A DNA stretch of 6,154 nt, taken from assembly GCA_031266315.1 (NCBI GenBank), contig JAISBG010000572.1:1-6154 (forward strand), given 5' to 3'. The notes under the pieces are model-generated. The model saw nothing but the letters and a program-made list of their open reading frames with translations. It did not search any database and had not been told where the DNA came from. The position numbers were made by a program, and so were the translations under genes. Shown piece after piece: positions 1 to 5,714 of the stretch (positions within the stretch are counted from its first letter, which is position 1; every line of letters begins with the position of its first letter). The DNA comes from Planctomycetaceae bacterium. GTDB taxonomy: Bacteria > Planctomycetota > Planctomycetia > Pirellulales > Thermoguttaceae.

Positions 1-76
1 ACATTGCAATTAACACGCCGATAATTGCAATGACTACAAGAAGTTCAACGAGGGTAAAACCAATACGCTTTTTCAT
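1..76 (-). CDS. Prepilin-type N-terminal methylation protein (planctomycete DUF1559-like), 5' fragment
   Basis: Only the first 25 codons are in the window; the gene continues past the left edge. They read as a class III (type IV pilin-like) signal: short basic leader MKKRIG, then a hydrophobic helix beginning FTLVELLVVIAIIG. In this family prepilin peptidase cleaves after the Gly (residue 6), the new N-terminal Phe is methylated, and the conserved Glu at +5 of the mature protein (residue 11) is present. The start is well supported by AAGGAG 7 nt upstream. Such a leader occurs on pilins, type II secretion pseudopilins and the very large DUF1559 families of Planctomycetes. The GFTLVELLVVIAIIG wording fits DUF1559 best, but the rest of the protein is needed to decide. 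The product is probably a cell-envelope or secreted protein anchored by this helix. Its function is unknown. Confidence 0.85.
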   Translation of the reverse strand, partial: MKKRIGFTLVELLVVIAIIGVLIAM

Positions 77-83
77 GGTATTT

Positions 84-89
84 CTCCTT
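84..89 (-). promoter_or_regulatory. Shine-Dalgarno site of the prepilin-like gene
   Basis: On the minus strand this reads AAGGAG and ends 7 nt before the ATG at 76. It is the clearest ribosome binding site in the window and fixes the start of the gene. Confidence 0.8.
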
Positions 90-109
90 ATGAAAAAAAT
101 GAAATTATT

Positions 110-136
110 AACAGATTACGTAACAAATAATCTGTT
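110..136 (-). promoter_or_regulatory. 9-bp hairpin in the 5' leader of the prepilin-like gene (operator or attenuator candidate)
   Basis: AACAGATTA (110-118) pairs perfectly with TAATCTGTT (128-136) around a 9-nt loop. It lies 34 nt upstream of the prepilin ATG. Read on the minus strand, the hairpin is followed by an AT-rich stretch with a run of seven T (93-99) just before the ribosome binding site. This layout could be a weak attenuator, an RNA stability hairpin, or a protein-binding dyad. The stem is AT-rich and the T-run is about 10 nt away, so termination here would be inefficient. The dyad is seen directly; the role is inferred. Confidence 0.35.
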
Positions 137-147
137 TCGGTTATAAT
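120..147 (+). promoter_or_regulatory. Possible sigma70-type promoter for the structured RNA at about 155-470
   Basis: A perfect TATAAT (142-147) lies 16 nt after GTAACA (120-125), which matches TTGACA at 4 of 6 positions. Transcription would start near 154. The -35 is weak, and the same AT-rich box read on the minus strand (TATAAC) could instead serve the prepilin gene, so the direction is uncertain. Confidence 0.3.
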
Positions 148-153
148 GCGGAA

Positions 154-470
154 AATCAAACGCAATGCCGAGAAACGGCAACAGAATATCGCTCTTAGAT
201 TTGGAGCGACACGTTACTGATAACAGGTTCATTCCCACCGACCAAAGTGGTGCATTACTGTTTCAAAATGTAATGCTGAATTGCACCCGCGAATTGATAC
301 GCGACGCTCCCCTGACGGGAGCCACGTAACTTTATCAATTCACGGTAATTTTCTACACGGAAAATCCGCTGGTCTGTAGAAAATTGCTGTTCGCCGAAGC
401 GATTATCAGTATTGTTGACGTACTCGAATTTTTTAACACCCGAACAAAAATCCGGGTGATTTATTTTTTA
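154..470 (+). ncRNA. Candidate structured non-coding RNA 1
   Basis: No open frame of note crosses this segment, but it can fold almost end to end. Perfect or near-perfect stems are 166-170/176-180; 190-195/203-208 (one G-U); 213-216/221-224; 252-258/270-276 (GCATTAC, 11-nt loop); a nested pair in which GAATTGATA (291-299) joins TATCAATTC (333-341), extended by CCG/CGG (287-289/343-345) across one mismatch and enclosing GCTCCC/GGGAGC (306-311/317-322); 347-356/376-385 (10 bp) enclosing CGGA/TCCG; and 391-394/399-402. It ends in a terminator-like hairpin with T-run at 437-470, and a TATAAT sits just upstream. GGTGCA (249-254) can alternatively pair with TGCACC (282-287), competing with the 252-276 stem. 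I do not recognise RNase P RNA, SRP RNA or tmRNA in it. It could instead be a long 5' leader of the prepilin gene on the minus strand, but the T-run favours plus. Confidence 0.4.
437..470 (+). terminator. Rho-independent terminator-like hairpin
   Basis: CACCCG (437-442) pairs with CGGGTG (453-458) across a 10-nt A-rich loop and is followed by ATTTATTTTTTA (459-470). No T-run follows the stem on the minus strand, so it would act on plus-strand transcripts. With no plus-strand gene upstream in the window, it implies an untranslated transcript. Confidence 0.5.
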
Positions 471-512
471 AAACGTAAAAAATGATCTCCAAAAGTTAAA
501 AATTAAAAACAA

Positions 513-542
513 AAATCAATTAAGACGGCTATTTTATATAAT
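513..542 (+). promoter_or_regulatory. Possible -10 box preceded by an A-rich tract
   Basis: A second exact TATAAT hexamer (537-542) follows about 60 nt of very A-rich sequence (470-530) that could act like an UP element. No good -35 is visible at 16-18 nt spacing. It would start a transcript near 549, just before the hairpins of the second structured block. Confidence 0.22.
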
Positions 543-548
543 TGGTCA

Positions 549-832
549 AAAGGTGTCAAGCCCGTTGCCGGAAAATATTTTTTTCCGGTTTGCGGACGGA
601 ATCACACACGACCCCGCTAGGGCTTCATTTCGACTGATTTTACCGGATTCCGCAAAACAAAGTCGTTAGGGTAATAATGATGCAGCCAACGCGGTTACCA
701 GTGCCTCAAAAAATAACATTTCATAGTTCACGCTGTACATTTGTGGAATTTTTGCTCAAAGCCGGTCAACACTATTGGGGTCAAGATTGTTTCGGAATTG
801 GGAAGATCATTCCGAAACGGTTCGTATTTTTT
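549..832 (+). ncRNA. Candidate structured non-coding RNA 2
   Basis: This second hairpin-rich segment has the same layout as the first: TATAAT, folded body, terminator-like end. CCGGAAAA/TTTTCCGG (568-575/581-588) is a perfect 8-bp stem with a 5-nt loop. Immediately after it, TTTGCGGA (589-596) pairs with TCCGCAAA (649-656) across 52 nt. The block ends with a long hairpin and T6 at 785-832. A 64-codon frame (677-871) overlaps the terminator and shows no ribosome binding site, so I do not call it a gene. The middle part (660-780) has no strong stem that I can see. The ends of the transcript are guesses, and a spacer full of unrelated hairpins remains possible. Confidence 0.28.
785..832 (+). terminator. 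Strong hairpin with T-run (intrinsic terminator candidate)
   Basis: GTTTCGGAAT (789-798) pairs perfectly with ATTCCGAAAC (809-818) over a 10-nt loop. Two G-U pairs and an A-U extend the stem to 786/821. A run of six T follows at 827-832. No T-run follows on the minus strand. This is the longest uninterrupted stem in the window. Confidence 0.5.
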
Positions 833-869
833 AGAAAAACATGTTGCAGTGTTTTGAGAAATTCTTTAT

Positions 870-987
870 GATTATAGAAATAATCCTTTATTTTGCCGAT
901 GTCGGCAAAAAAGTTAGGAAAAATAAGTAACATATCACCGTAAAGATTTACAGAATCTTTCGGATAGAGCGTTGCCGACGCGGCGAC
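870..987. repeat. Cluster of four short perfect hairpins
   Basis: Four stems follow within 118 bp: GATTAT/ATAATC (870-875/880-885, tetraloop), TTTTGCCG/CGGCAAAA (891-898/903-910, tetraloop), AAAGATT/AATCTTT (942-948/954-960) and GTTGCCG/CGGCGAC (971-977/981-987, triloop, one G-U). Together with the 785-822 stem they make five hairpins in about 200 bp, too dense to be casual. A 75-codon minus-strand frame (1008-781) runs across all of them but has no ribosome binding site. The strand and role are undetermined. Confidence 0.5.
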
Positions 988-1040
988 AATCGAAATTTCT
1001 GAGAACATGTTATTGACATTGCGTTAGTTTTTAAGCGAGC

Positions 1041-1478
1041 CGGATATTGGATTTAACCCTTCATCTCAAACGTATGATTTTTCCCGAAATTTTTCATTTC
1101 CTGTCGGTTTTGTTCTTGAGGAAGTTTCAGAAACTTTCCGCAGGTAAAACCGTATCGAAGAAACCGATGAATGATGGTCTGTCCCTTGCTTTTTTGATTT
1201 TCAAGACGTTATTCCACGCCGTTTTATTTTGTTTCCGATTTTTTGGATTTCTCTGTAAGAGGTTATTCTGTTGGCAGGGAATCATTGAAATTTTTTCTTT
1301 TCAGTCGAAATTTTTATTTCGGCGCGGTGTTGGTTCTTCCGTCGGGATATTTGTCAACGTATTGCCATTAAGAATTAGTACGGCGGGATTTCTTCCGGTT
1401 TGTGCCATGTTTCCGATTCTTTTGATTGTTTTTTTGCCTGATTGGTTCGCTTTTTTCGGGATTCGAATCTGAGCGTTC
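1041..1478. other. T-rich spacer upstream of rny, possible gene remnant
   Basis: No supported gene. The plus strand carries a 141-codon open frame (1047-1472), but its product is extremely Phe-rich low-complexity sequence, it lacks a ribosome binding site, and it ends 19 bp before rny. The minus strand reads as an ordinary Lys/Asn-rich polypeptide from a TTG at 1486 to a stop at 1127-1129, broken once by an in-frame TGA at 1301-1303. This could be a decayed minus-strand gene, or simply strand-asymmetric base composition. One short hairpin, AAGTTT-CAG-AAACTT, lies at 1122-1136. The rny promoter is presumably somewhere here, but I see no convincing -35/-10 pair. Confidence 0.3.
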
Positions 1479-1483
1479 AAAGG
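1479..1483 (+). promoter_or_regulatory. Ribosome binding site of rny
   Basis: AAAGG, 8 nt before the ATG at 1492. It supports this start over the in-frame ATG at 1426, which would add 22 residues lacking any family resemblance. Confidence 0.55.
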
Positions 1484-1491
1484 CAATCATT

Positions 1492-3051
1492 ATGGAAACA
1501 ATACAATGGATTACCGCAATAGCCGCGTCGGTACTCTCGATTATTGCGACTTATCTTTGTGTTCGGATTGTTGATGCCCGCCGTCAGGCGGACGCAACGA
1601 TTAAGGCGAAAGAAATCCTGCGCCGTGCCGAACTTGATGCGGAAAACACAATCCGTGAAGCAGAACTCCGAATCAAAGAAAAGTCAATTCAACTAAAAGA
1701 AGAGAATGAAGACGAATTTCGGAAAATCCGGCAGGAACTTCATGATCGGGAGCGTATTCTTGATAAACGTCAAGACATTCTTGACAAACAGGCGGAAGAC
1801 CAACGGAAATTGGAAAAACTCGTCGAAAACACACAACGTAAATTGACGGAACGGATTGCGGACACCAATCGCCGTAGTGAAGAACTTTCAAAGTTGATTG
1901 AAAAGGAGCGGTTAACGCTCCATGAATTTTCCGGTTTAAGTCAGGAAGAAGCCACAGAACGGTTGCTCCGGCAATTGGAAAAAGAACTCCGTGAGGAAAC
2001 CGGTTCTCTGATACTCCGTTATGAAAAGCAACAGAAAGAGCGTTGTGAAACTCTGACCCGTCATATTTTGCTGGGAGCGATGCAACGTTACGCGGCTCCG
2101 CACACGGCGGAATCCACCACCTGCACGGTGGATATTCCGAATGACGACATGAAAGGGCGAATTATCGGTCGGGAAGGACGTAATATTCGGGCGTTTGAAA
2201 AATCAACAGGAGTGGACATGATTATTGATGATACACCGGGCGTGGTTATTGTCAGTGGTTTTGATCCGATTCGACGTGAAATTGCCCGATTAGCGTTGAA
2301 CCGACTGATTGCCGACGGACGGATTCATCCTTCGCGAATTGAAGAAATTGTCAACGAGACAAACCGTGAGATTCAGATGTTTATTCAAAAAACCGGACAG
2401 GAAGCGGCGCAAGAAGTTGACCTTTTCGGATTAAACGAGCGAACGGTTAATCTTCTTGGTCGGCTGCATTTCCGAACGAGTTATACTCAAAATGTTCTCC
2501 GTCATGCCATTGAGGTTGCGTTCCTTTCCGGTATGATTGCGGTTGAGTTGGGACTCAATGAAAAGTTGGCGCGGCGTTGCGGGTTGCTGCATGATATTGG
2601 CAAGGCGGTGGATCACGAAATGGAAGGCGGTCATCCCAAGATTGGCGCGGATTTATTGAAGCGTTACGGTGAACCGTTGGAGGTGGTTCAGGCGGCGTTG
2701 GGACACCATGAGGACGTGAAAATTGATTATCCTTACACAATTATAGTTGCGGCGGCGGATGCTTGCAGTGCTTCACGACCCGGGGCGCGGCGTGAATCGT
2801 TGGAACATTATGTCCGGCGTATGGAGGAATTGGAAGCGATTGCCAATGAATTTTCGGGAGTGGAACAGGCATATGCGGTTCAGGCGGGACGTGAAATGCG
2901 GGTGCTTCTCAACGCTCACCAATTAACCGACGAAGGAGCCGCTCAAATTTGCCGTGAGATTGCCCATTCTTTGACCGAGCGAGTTCAATTCCCGGGAGAA
3001 ATCAAAGTTACGGTGATTCGCGAAACACGATTTGTCGAAATCGCCAAATAA
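1492..3051 (+). CDS. rny: Ribonuclease Y
   Basis: RNase Y is a membrane-bound endoribonuclease that starts mRNA decay and processing in many bacteria lacking, or not relying on, RNase E. The 519-residue product has the full architecture and matches the usual length of about 520. An N-terminal membrane helix spans about residues 4-27. A long charged coiled coil covers about 28-200 and is the likely dimerisation region. A KH RNA-binding domain (about 210-275) carries the GxxG loop GREG at 226-229. The HD phosphohydrolase domain (about 335-430) shows the metal-binding set H338, H367-D368 in LLHDIGK, H381, H405-H406 and D423 in [16 protein letters not shown]. The C-terminal part is also conserved. 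I chose the ATG at 1492 because the membrane helix begins directly after it and AAAGG lies 8 nt upstream. An upstream ATG at 1426 stays in frame but adds only unrelated residues. The gene is intact. The next gene begins 409 bp later, so it is probably monocistronic. A structured repeat begins about 35 bp after the stop and may form its 3' UTR. Confidence 0.97.
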   Translation: METIQWITAIAASVLSIIATYLCVRIVDARRQADATIKAKEILRRAELDAENTIREAELRIKEKSIQLKEENEDEFRKIRQELHDRERILDKRQDILDKQAEDQRKLEKLVENTQRKLTERIADTNRRSEELSKLIEKERLTLHEFSGLSQEEATERLLRQLEKELREETGSLILRYEKQQKERCETLTRHILLGAMQRYAAPHTAESTTCTVDIPNDDMKGRIIGREGRNIRAFEKSTGVDMIIDDTPGVVIVSGFDPIRREIARLALNRLIADGRIHPSRIEEIVNETNREIQMFIQKTGQEAAQEVDLFGLNERTVNLLGRLHFRTSYTQNVLRHAIEVAFLSGMIAVELGLNEKLARRCGLLHDIGKAVDHEMEGGHPKIGADLLKRYGEPLEVVQAALGHHEDVKIDYPYTIIVAAADACSASRPGARRESLEHYVRRMEELEAIANEFSGVEQAYAVQAGREMRVLLNAHQLTDEGAAQICREIAHSLTERVQFPGEIKVTVIRETRFVEIAK

Positions 3052-3084
3052 AATCTGAGAAAAATCTTGCCAAAGGTGCGGAAA

Positions 3085-3210
3085 GAGGTGGGCGACCTTT
3101 CGCTGAAAGGTCGCGTCGGCGTACTCGCCGACAGTGAATCAGATTAACGATGGCAAATTCTGTGTTGGAGTCAATGCAAACTCAACCGGCGCAACCGCCC
3201 AGCGGGCGGA
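3085..3210 (+). repeat. Dispersed structured intergenic element, copy 1
   Basis: Three stems with small loops: GCGACCTTTC-GCT-GAAAGGTCGC (3092-3114, 10 bp), GTCGGCG-TACT-CGCCGAC (3115-3132, 7 bp) and CCGCCC-AGC-GGGCGG (3195-3209, 6 bp). Between stems 2 and 3 lie two stretches shared with copy 2: GTGAATCAGATTAAC (3134-3148, 14 of 15 identical) and ACTCAACCGGCGC (3180-3192, identical). The element begins with GAGGTGGGC (3085-3093), and the inverse GCCCACCTC recurs at 3213-3221 in the tandem repeats that follow, giving a terminal-inverted-repeat look. It begins about 35 bp after the rny stop, in the orientation of the gene. It could be a REP/MITE-like element or a conserved 3'-UTR structure; no protein is encoded. 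Confidence 0.75.
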
Positions 3211-3274
3211 TTGCCCACCTCTCAAACGGGCAGATTGTCCACCTCTCAAGCGGGCAGATTGCCCACCTCCCAAT
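3203..3274. repeat. 24-bp tandem repeat, three units
   Basis: Units 3203-3226, 3227-3250 and 3251-3274 differ at few positions; consensus CGGGCAGATTGCCCACCTCY followed by CAAN. Each contains a small dyad, GGGCA-GAT-TGCCC. The two units that depart from it (GGGCG/TGCCC and GGGCA/TGTCC) keep pairing as G-U wobbles. Unit 1 overlaps the third stem of the preceding structured element. The period is a multiple of three, but no gene runs through it. Confidence 0.85.
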
Positions 3275-3297
3275 CTGTATTATTAATCTGTATTATC
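3272..3297. repeat. 13-bp tandem repeat, two units
   Basis: AATCTGTATTATT (3272-3284) is followed directly by AATCTGTATTATC (3285-3297), one mismatch. It starts within the last base triplet of the 24-bp array, so the two arrays abut. The stretch from 3298 to 3460 holds no further feature that I can support; it must contain the promoter of the SET gene. Confidence 0.75.
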
Positions 3298-3460
3298 AAT
3301 AGGAACTTGGTTGGGCGGGTAACTTGTACATTCCCGAATATTGTGTAAACTTGGCGAGTTGAATTTCTTACGGTTTGGTTCTTCTTGTGTCCTTCTTACG
3401 TCCGCATTTTTGAGCAAAAAATGACGGATTGTCAATTTTACCAAATTAGCCCCCAAAACT

Positions 3461-4198
3461 ATGCAACGTAGTGAATCGGATATTGGTCGTGTTTTTACGA
3501 GTGGAGTTCGTATTGGTAAGGTTTCTTACGGGTTGGGTGTTTTTGCTTTTGCTTTCATTCCCGAAGGAACGCCTCTTGGTCGGATTCAGGGGAAAATTAT
3601 CAATGATCCCGATTACGGCAGTGATTATTGTATTTGTGCCGGTGACGGTAAAGTGTTGGAGCCGGGACCGCCGTTCTGTTATCTAAATCATTCTTGCGAG
3701 CCGAATTGCCAGATCATGCAGTATGTTCGCGACAGCGACAACATCGAAAAAGAATCACTCGAAGTCGGGACTCTTTTGGAAACCGATATGGACTTTGACA
3801 ACGAAGACGATAATTCCGACGAAGAACCGGAAAATCAATTACCGGATGACGACGATTGTTTTTACGGTGACGGCGGAGCCGCCGAAATTGCAATAGATAA
3901 TATCGAAGGGGCGGAAGAATCTTACGGAATTGTCCCAACCTCAAACACGATTGCAAAAAATTCCGCTCCACATTTCGAACCGGATTCCGAACAAGACGTA
4001 ACACAAGAGGTCATGCAATTTGAAGACGATGTCGATGCGGAACTTTGGATTGAAGCGATTCGGGATATTATGCCCGGTGAAGAGTTGACGATTGACTATG
4101 CGTGGCCCGCGGATCGCCATGCGAAATGTCTTTGCGGAAGTCCTCAATGCCGCGGCTGGATTGTTGACCCGAAGGAACTACACTTATTGCAAAAATAA
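3461..4198 (+). CDS. SET-domain protein lysine methyltransferase with acidic insertion
   Basis: SET enzymes transfer a methyl group from S-adenosylmethionine to lysine side chains. The 245-residue product has the core motifs: the Gly-rich strand G24-L-G (SAM binding), FCYLNHSCEPNC (72-83) with the pseudoknot NHS at 76-78, GEELTIDYAW (206-215) with the catalytic-site Tyr213, and the post-SET cluster CLCGSPQCRG (223-232). C79, C223, C225 and C230 form the expected zinc site. Unusually, about 100 residues (roughly 87-193) separate NHSC from GEELTIDY, where small bacterial SET proteins need about 20-30. By my count residues 90-192 hold 35 Asp/Glu and only 3 Lys/Arg. ATG 3461 is the first start after an in-frame TGA at 3422, though no Shine-Dalgarno precedes it. 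There is no signal peptide, so it is cytoplasmic. Related proteins occur in Planctomycetes and Chlamydiae. The substrate is unknown; the acidic segment suggests a basic partner such as a DNA-binding or ribosomal protein (inference). Not evidently in an operon. Confidence 0.9.
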   Translation: MQRSESDIGRVFTSGVRIGKVSYGLGVFAFAFIPEGTPLGRIQGKIINDPDYGSDYCICAGDGKVLEPGPPFCYLNHSCEPNCQIMQYVRDSDNIEKESLEVGTLLETDMDFDNEDDNSDEEPENQLPDDDDCFYGDGGAAEIAIDNIEGAEESYGIVPTSNTIAKNSAPHFEPDSEQDVTQEVMQFEDDVDAELWIEAIRDIMPGEELTIDYAWPADRHAKCLCGSPQCRGWIVDPKELHLLQK

Positions 4199-4256
4199 TC
4201 GTTGTCTCATAATTCAACTTGGAATTCCTTCAATTCTTGACGGGCTTCACGATAAA

Positions 4257-4419
4257 TTTTAGGGACTTACCTAAAAGTTTTAAGGGCTTACCTAAAAGAT
4301 TTAGGGATTTACCTAAAAGACTTAGGGATTTACCTAAGGGTTTTAGGGATTTACCTAAAAGATTTAGGGGCTTACCTAAAAGTTTTAGGGAAACCCCGAA
4401 AAGATTTCGGGAATCCCCG
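4257..4419. repeat. 21-bp tandem repeat, eight units (last one partial)
   Basis: Units begin at 4257, 4278, 4299, 4320, 4341, 4362, 4383 and 4404; consensus WTTTAGGGATTTACCTAAAA plus G. Two dyads alternate: TTAGG/CCTAA inside a unit, and CCTAAA-AGW-TTTAGG across unit junctions. In the last two units the junction becomes CCCGAAA-AGA-TTTCGGG, so both arms have changed together. The period is two DNA helical turns. It is also seven codons: the plus strand can read as heptapeptides FRDLPKR and the minus strand is open too (4484-4230). Neither frame has a ribosome binding site, so I treat this as a structural or iteron-like repeat, not a gene. Confidence 0.9.
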
Positions 4420-4482
4420 TTGATAAACACTGACGGAGATAAATATTGATGGGCAATCCCTTCGCTATTTGCCTGCCTCTCC

Positions 4483-4505
4483 AATCAATTAATCAATTAA
4501 TCAAT
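4483..4505. repeat. 8-bp tandem repeat just upstream of tgt
   Basis: AATCAATT is repeated at 4483-4490 and 4491-4498 and partly at 4499-4505. It lies 25 bp before the tgt start, within its probable leader. It contains the in-frame TAA (4498-4500) that limits upstream extension of tgt. Confidence 0.7.
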
Positions 4506-4530
4506 ACACCCTTCACAAATAATTTTATTC

Positions 4531-5631
4531 ATGTACACATTACTTCATCAGGACGCCCACACCAACGCCCGGCGCGGACAATTGGAAACCGCACACGGAA
4601 CCGTTCAACTTCCCGCCTTTATGCCGGTTGGAACGCTCGGAACAGTTAAAGGTGTGGAGTTAAATCAGTTGGAACAAACCGGAGCGGAAATGATTTTGGC
4701 AAACACGTATCATCTTTCGCTTCGACCCGGTGAAGAAGTGATTCGCGATCTTGGCGGTTTACATCGTTTTTGCGGTTGGAATCGTCCCATGTTGACCGAC
4801 AGCGGCGGGTTTCAAATCTTTTCGCTTGCCCAATTGATGAAACTTGATGATCACGGAGCAATTTTTCGCTCCCACATCGACGGACGTAAAATCGAGTTGC
4901 CGCCGGAACGTTCTATTAAAATTCAGGAAGCGTTGGGCAGTGATATTGCAATGGTTCTTGACCATGTTGTCGTGCTGCCGAACACGCGTTCCGTATTGGA
5001 AGACGCCATGCTCCGAACAATTCGTTGGGCAAAACGTTGCCGTGATGTGGCGAATCACCCGTATCAAAAACAATTCGCGATTATTCAGGGCGGACTCGAT
5101 CCCGAACTCCGACGGTCTTGTGCCGAAGCGTTGGCGGAACTTGACTTTGCCGGTTATGCGATTGGCGGGTTGAGTGTTGGGGAAACGCCGCAGGAAATGT
5201 ACGATGCCCTTGATTTCACGTTGCCGTACATGCCGAAAAATAAACCGCGTTATTTAATGGGTGTGGGCAAACCGGAAAATATTTTGAATGGAATTTTACG
5301 CGGAGTTGATTTATTCGACTGCGTCATGCCAACCCGCAACGGTCGCAACGCCCAAGCCTTTACGGATTCCGGTGCAATCCGTATTCGCAACGCTCAATAT
5401 CAACGTGATGAACGTCCGTTGGAAGAAGGTTGCCCTTGCCCGGCGTGCCGGCAAAGCCGCGGATATTTGCGACATCTTTTCATTGCCGAAGAAATGCTTG
5501 GTCCGATTTTGCTGACAATTCACAACTTAACCTATTACCAACGCCTCATGGAACGTTCACGCCTCGCCATCGAACAAAACCAATTCGCCGAATTTTATCA
5601 ATCCTTCTGCTCGTCTATTTCTCCAATATAA
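4531..5631 (+). CDS. tgt: Queuine/preQ1 tRNA-guanine transglycosylase
   Basis: Tgt swaps guanine 34 in the GUN anticodons of tRNA Asp, Asn, His and Tyr for a queuosine precursor base (preQ1 in most bacteria). The 366-residue product is full length and matches the family throughout: [14 protein letters not shown] near the N-terminus, general acid/base D90 in TDSGGFQ (89-95), GGLSVGE (212-218), the catalytic nucleophile D263 in [15 protein letters not shown] (260-274), and the zinc site C301, C303, C306 and H331. One pocket differs. Where E. coli has FDEC, this protein has LDHV (143-146), with V146 at the position of the Z. mobilis pocket Cys158, as in the LDDV of human QTRT1. The other pocket position (V216, next to GE) stays bacterial. 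ATG 4531 is the first start after an in-frame TAA (4498) and gives the usual N-terminus, but no Shine-Dalgarno is visible. The neighbours contain no queuosine-pathway genes, and the gene is probably transcribed alone. Confidence 0.97.
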   Translation: MYTLLHQDAHTNARRGQLETAHGTVQLPAFMPVGTLGTVKGVELNQLEQTGAEMILANTYHLSLRPGEEVIRDLGGLHRFCGWNRPMLTDSGGFQIFSLAQLMKLDDHGAIFRSHIDGRKIELPPERSIKIQEALGSDIAMVLDHVVVLPNTRSVLEDAMLRTIRWAKRCRDVANHPYQKQFAIIQGGLDPELRRSCAEALAELDFAGYAIGGLSVGETPQEMYDALDFTLPYMPKNKPRYLMGVGKPENILNGILRGVDLFDCVMPTRNGRNAQAFTDSGAIRIRNAQYQRDERPLEEGCPCPACRQSRGYLRHLFIAEEMLGPILLTIHNLTYYQRLMERSRLAIEQNQFAEFYQSFCSSISPI

Positions 5632-5714
5632 TTTGTTTTTTTCTCTTGCGAAATATAAAAAATACAATAAGATATTGAAGAGTTGGGTAAGCAACCACAA
5701 AGTGGGCAACCATC

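Noticed and set aside
677..871. 64-codon plus-strand frame
   Set aside because: It runs through the terminator-like hairpin at 785-832 and has no ribosome binding site or family resemblance.
781..1008. 75-codon minus-strand frame
   Set aside because: No Shine-Dalgarno, no recognisable family, and it crosses five perfect hairpins that explain the sequence better.
1013..1018. TTGACA as a -35 box
   Set aside because: No -10-like hexamer follows at 15-19 nt.
1047..1472. 141-codon plus-strand open frame upstream of rny
   Set aside because: The product is very Phe-rich low-complexity sequence with no domain and no ribosome binding site; it looks like an effect of T-rich DNA.
1426..1491. N-terminal extension of RNase Y from the ATG at 1426
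   Set aside because: The extra 22 residues have no family counterpart; the membrane helix and ribosome binding site both fit the ATG at 1492.
3203..3274. CRISPR array
   Set aside because: Units are directly adjacent with no unique spacers and there are no cas genes; it is a simple tandem repeat.
4219..4449. Small basic protein made of FRDLPKR heptapeptides
   Set aside because: The frame is a by-product of a 21-bp repeat; the opposite strand is equally open and neither has a convincing translation start. Kept as a repeat, not a gene.
4420..4449. TTGATA plus TATTGA as a tgt promoter
   Set aside because: The -10 matches only 3 of 6 consensus bases; too weak to call.
5632..5660. Intrinsic terminator directly after tgt
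   Set aside because: There is a T-run (5636-5642) but no GC-rich stem before it.
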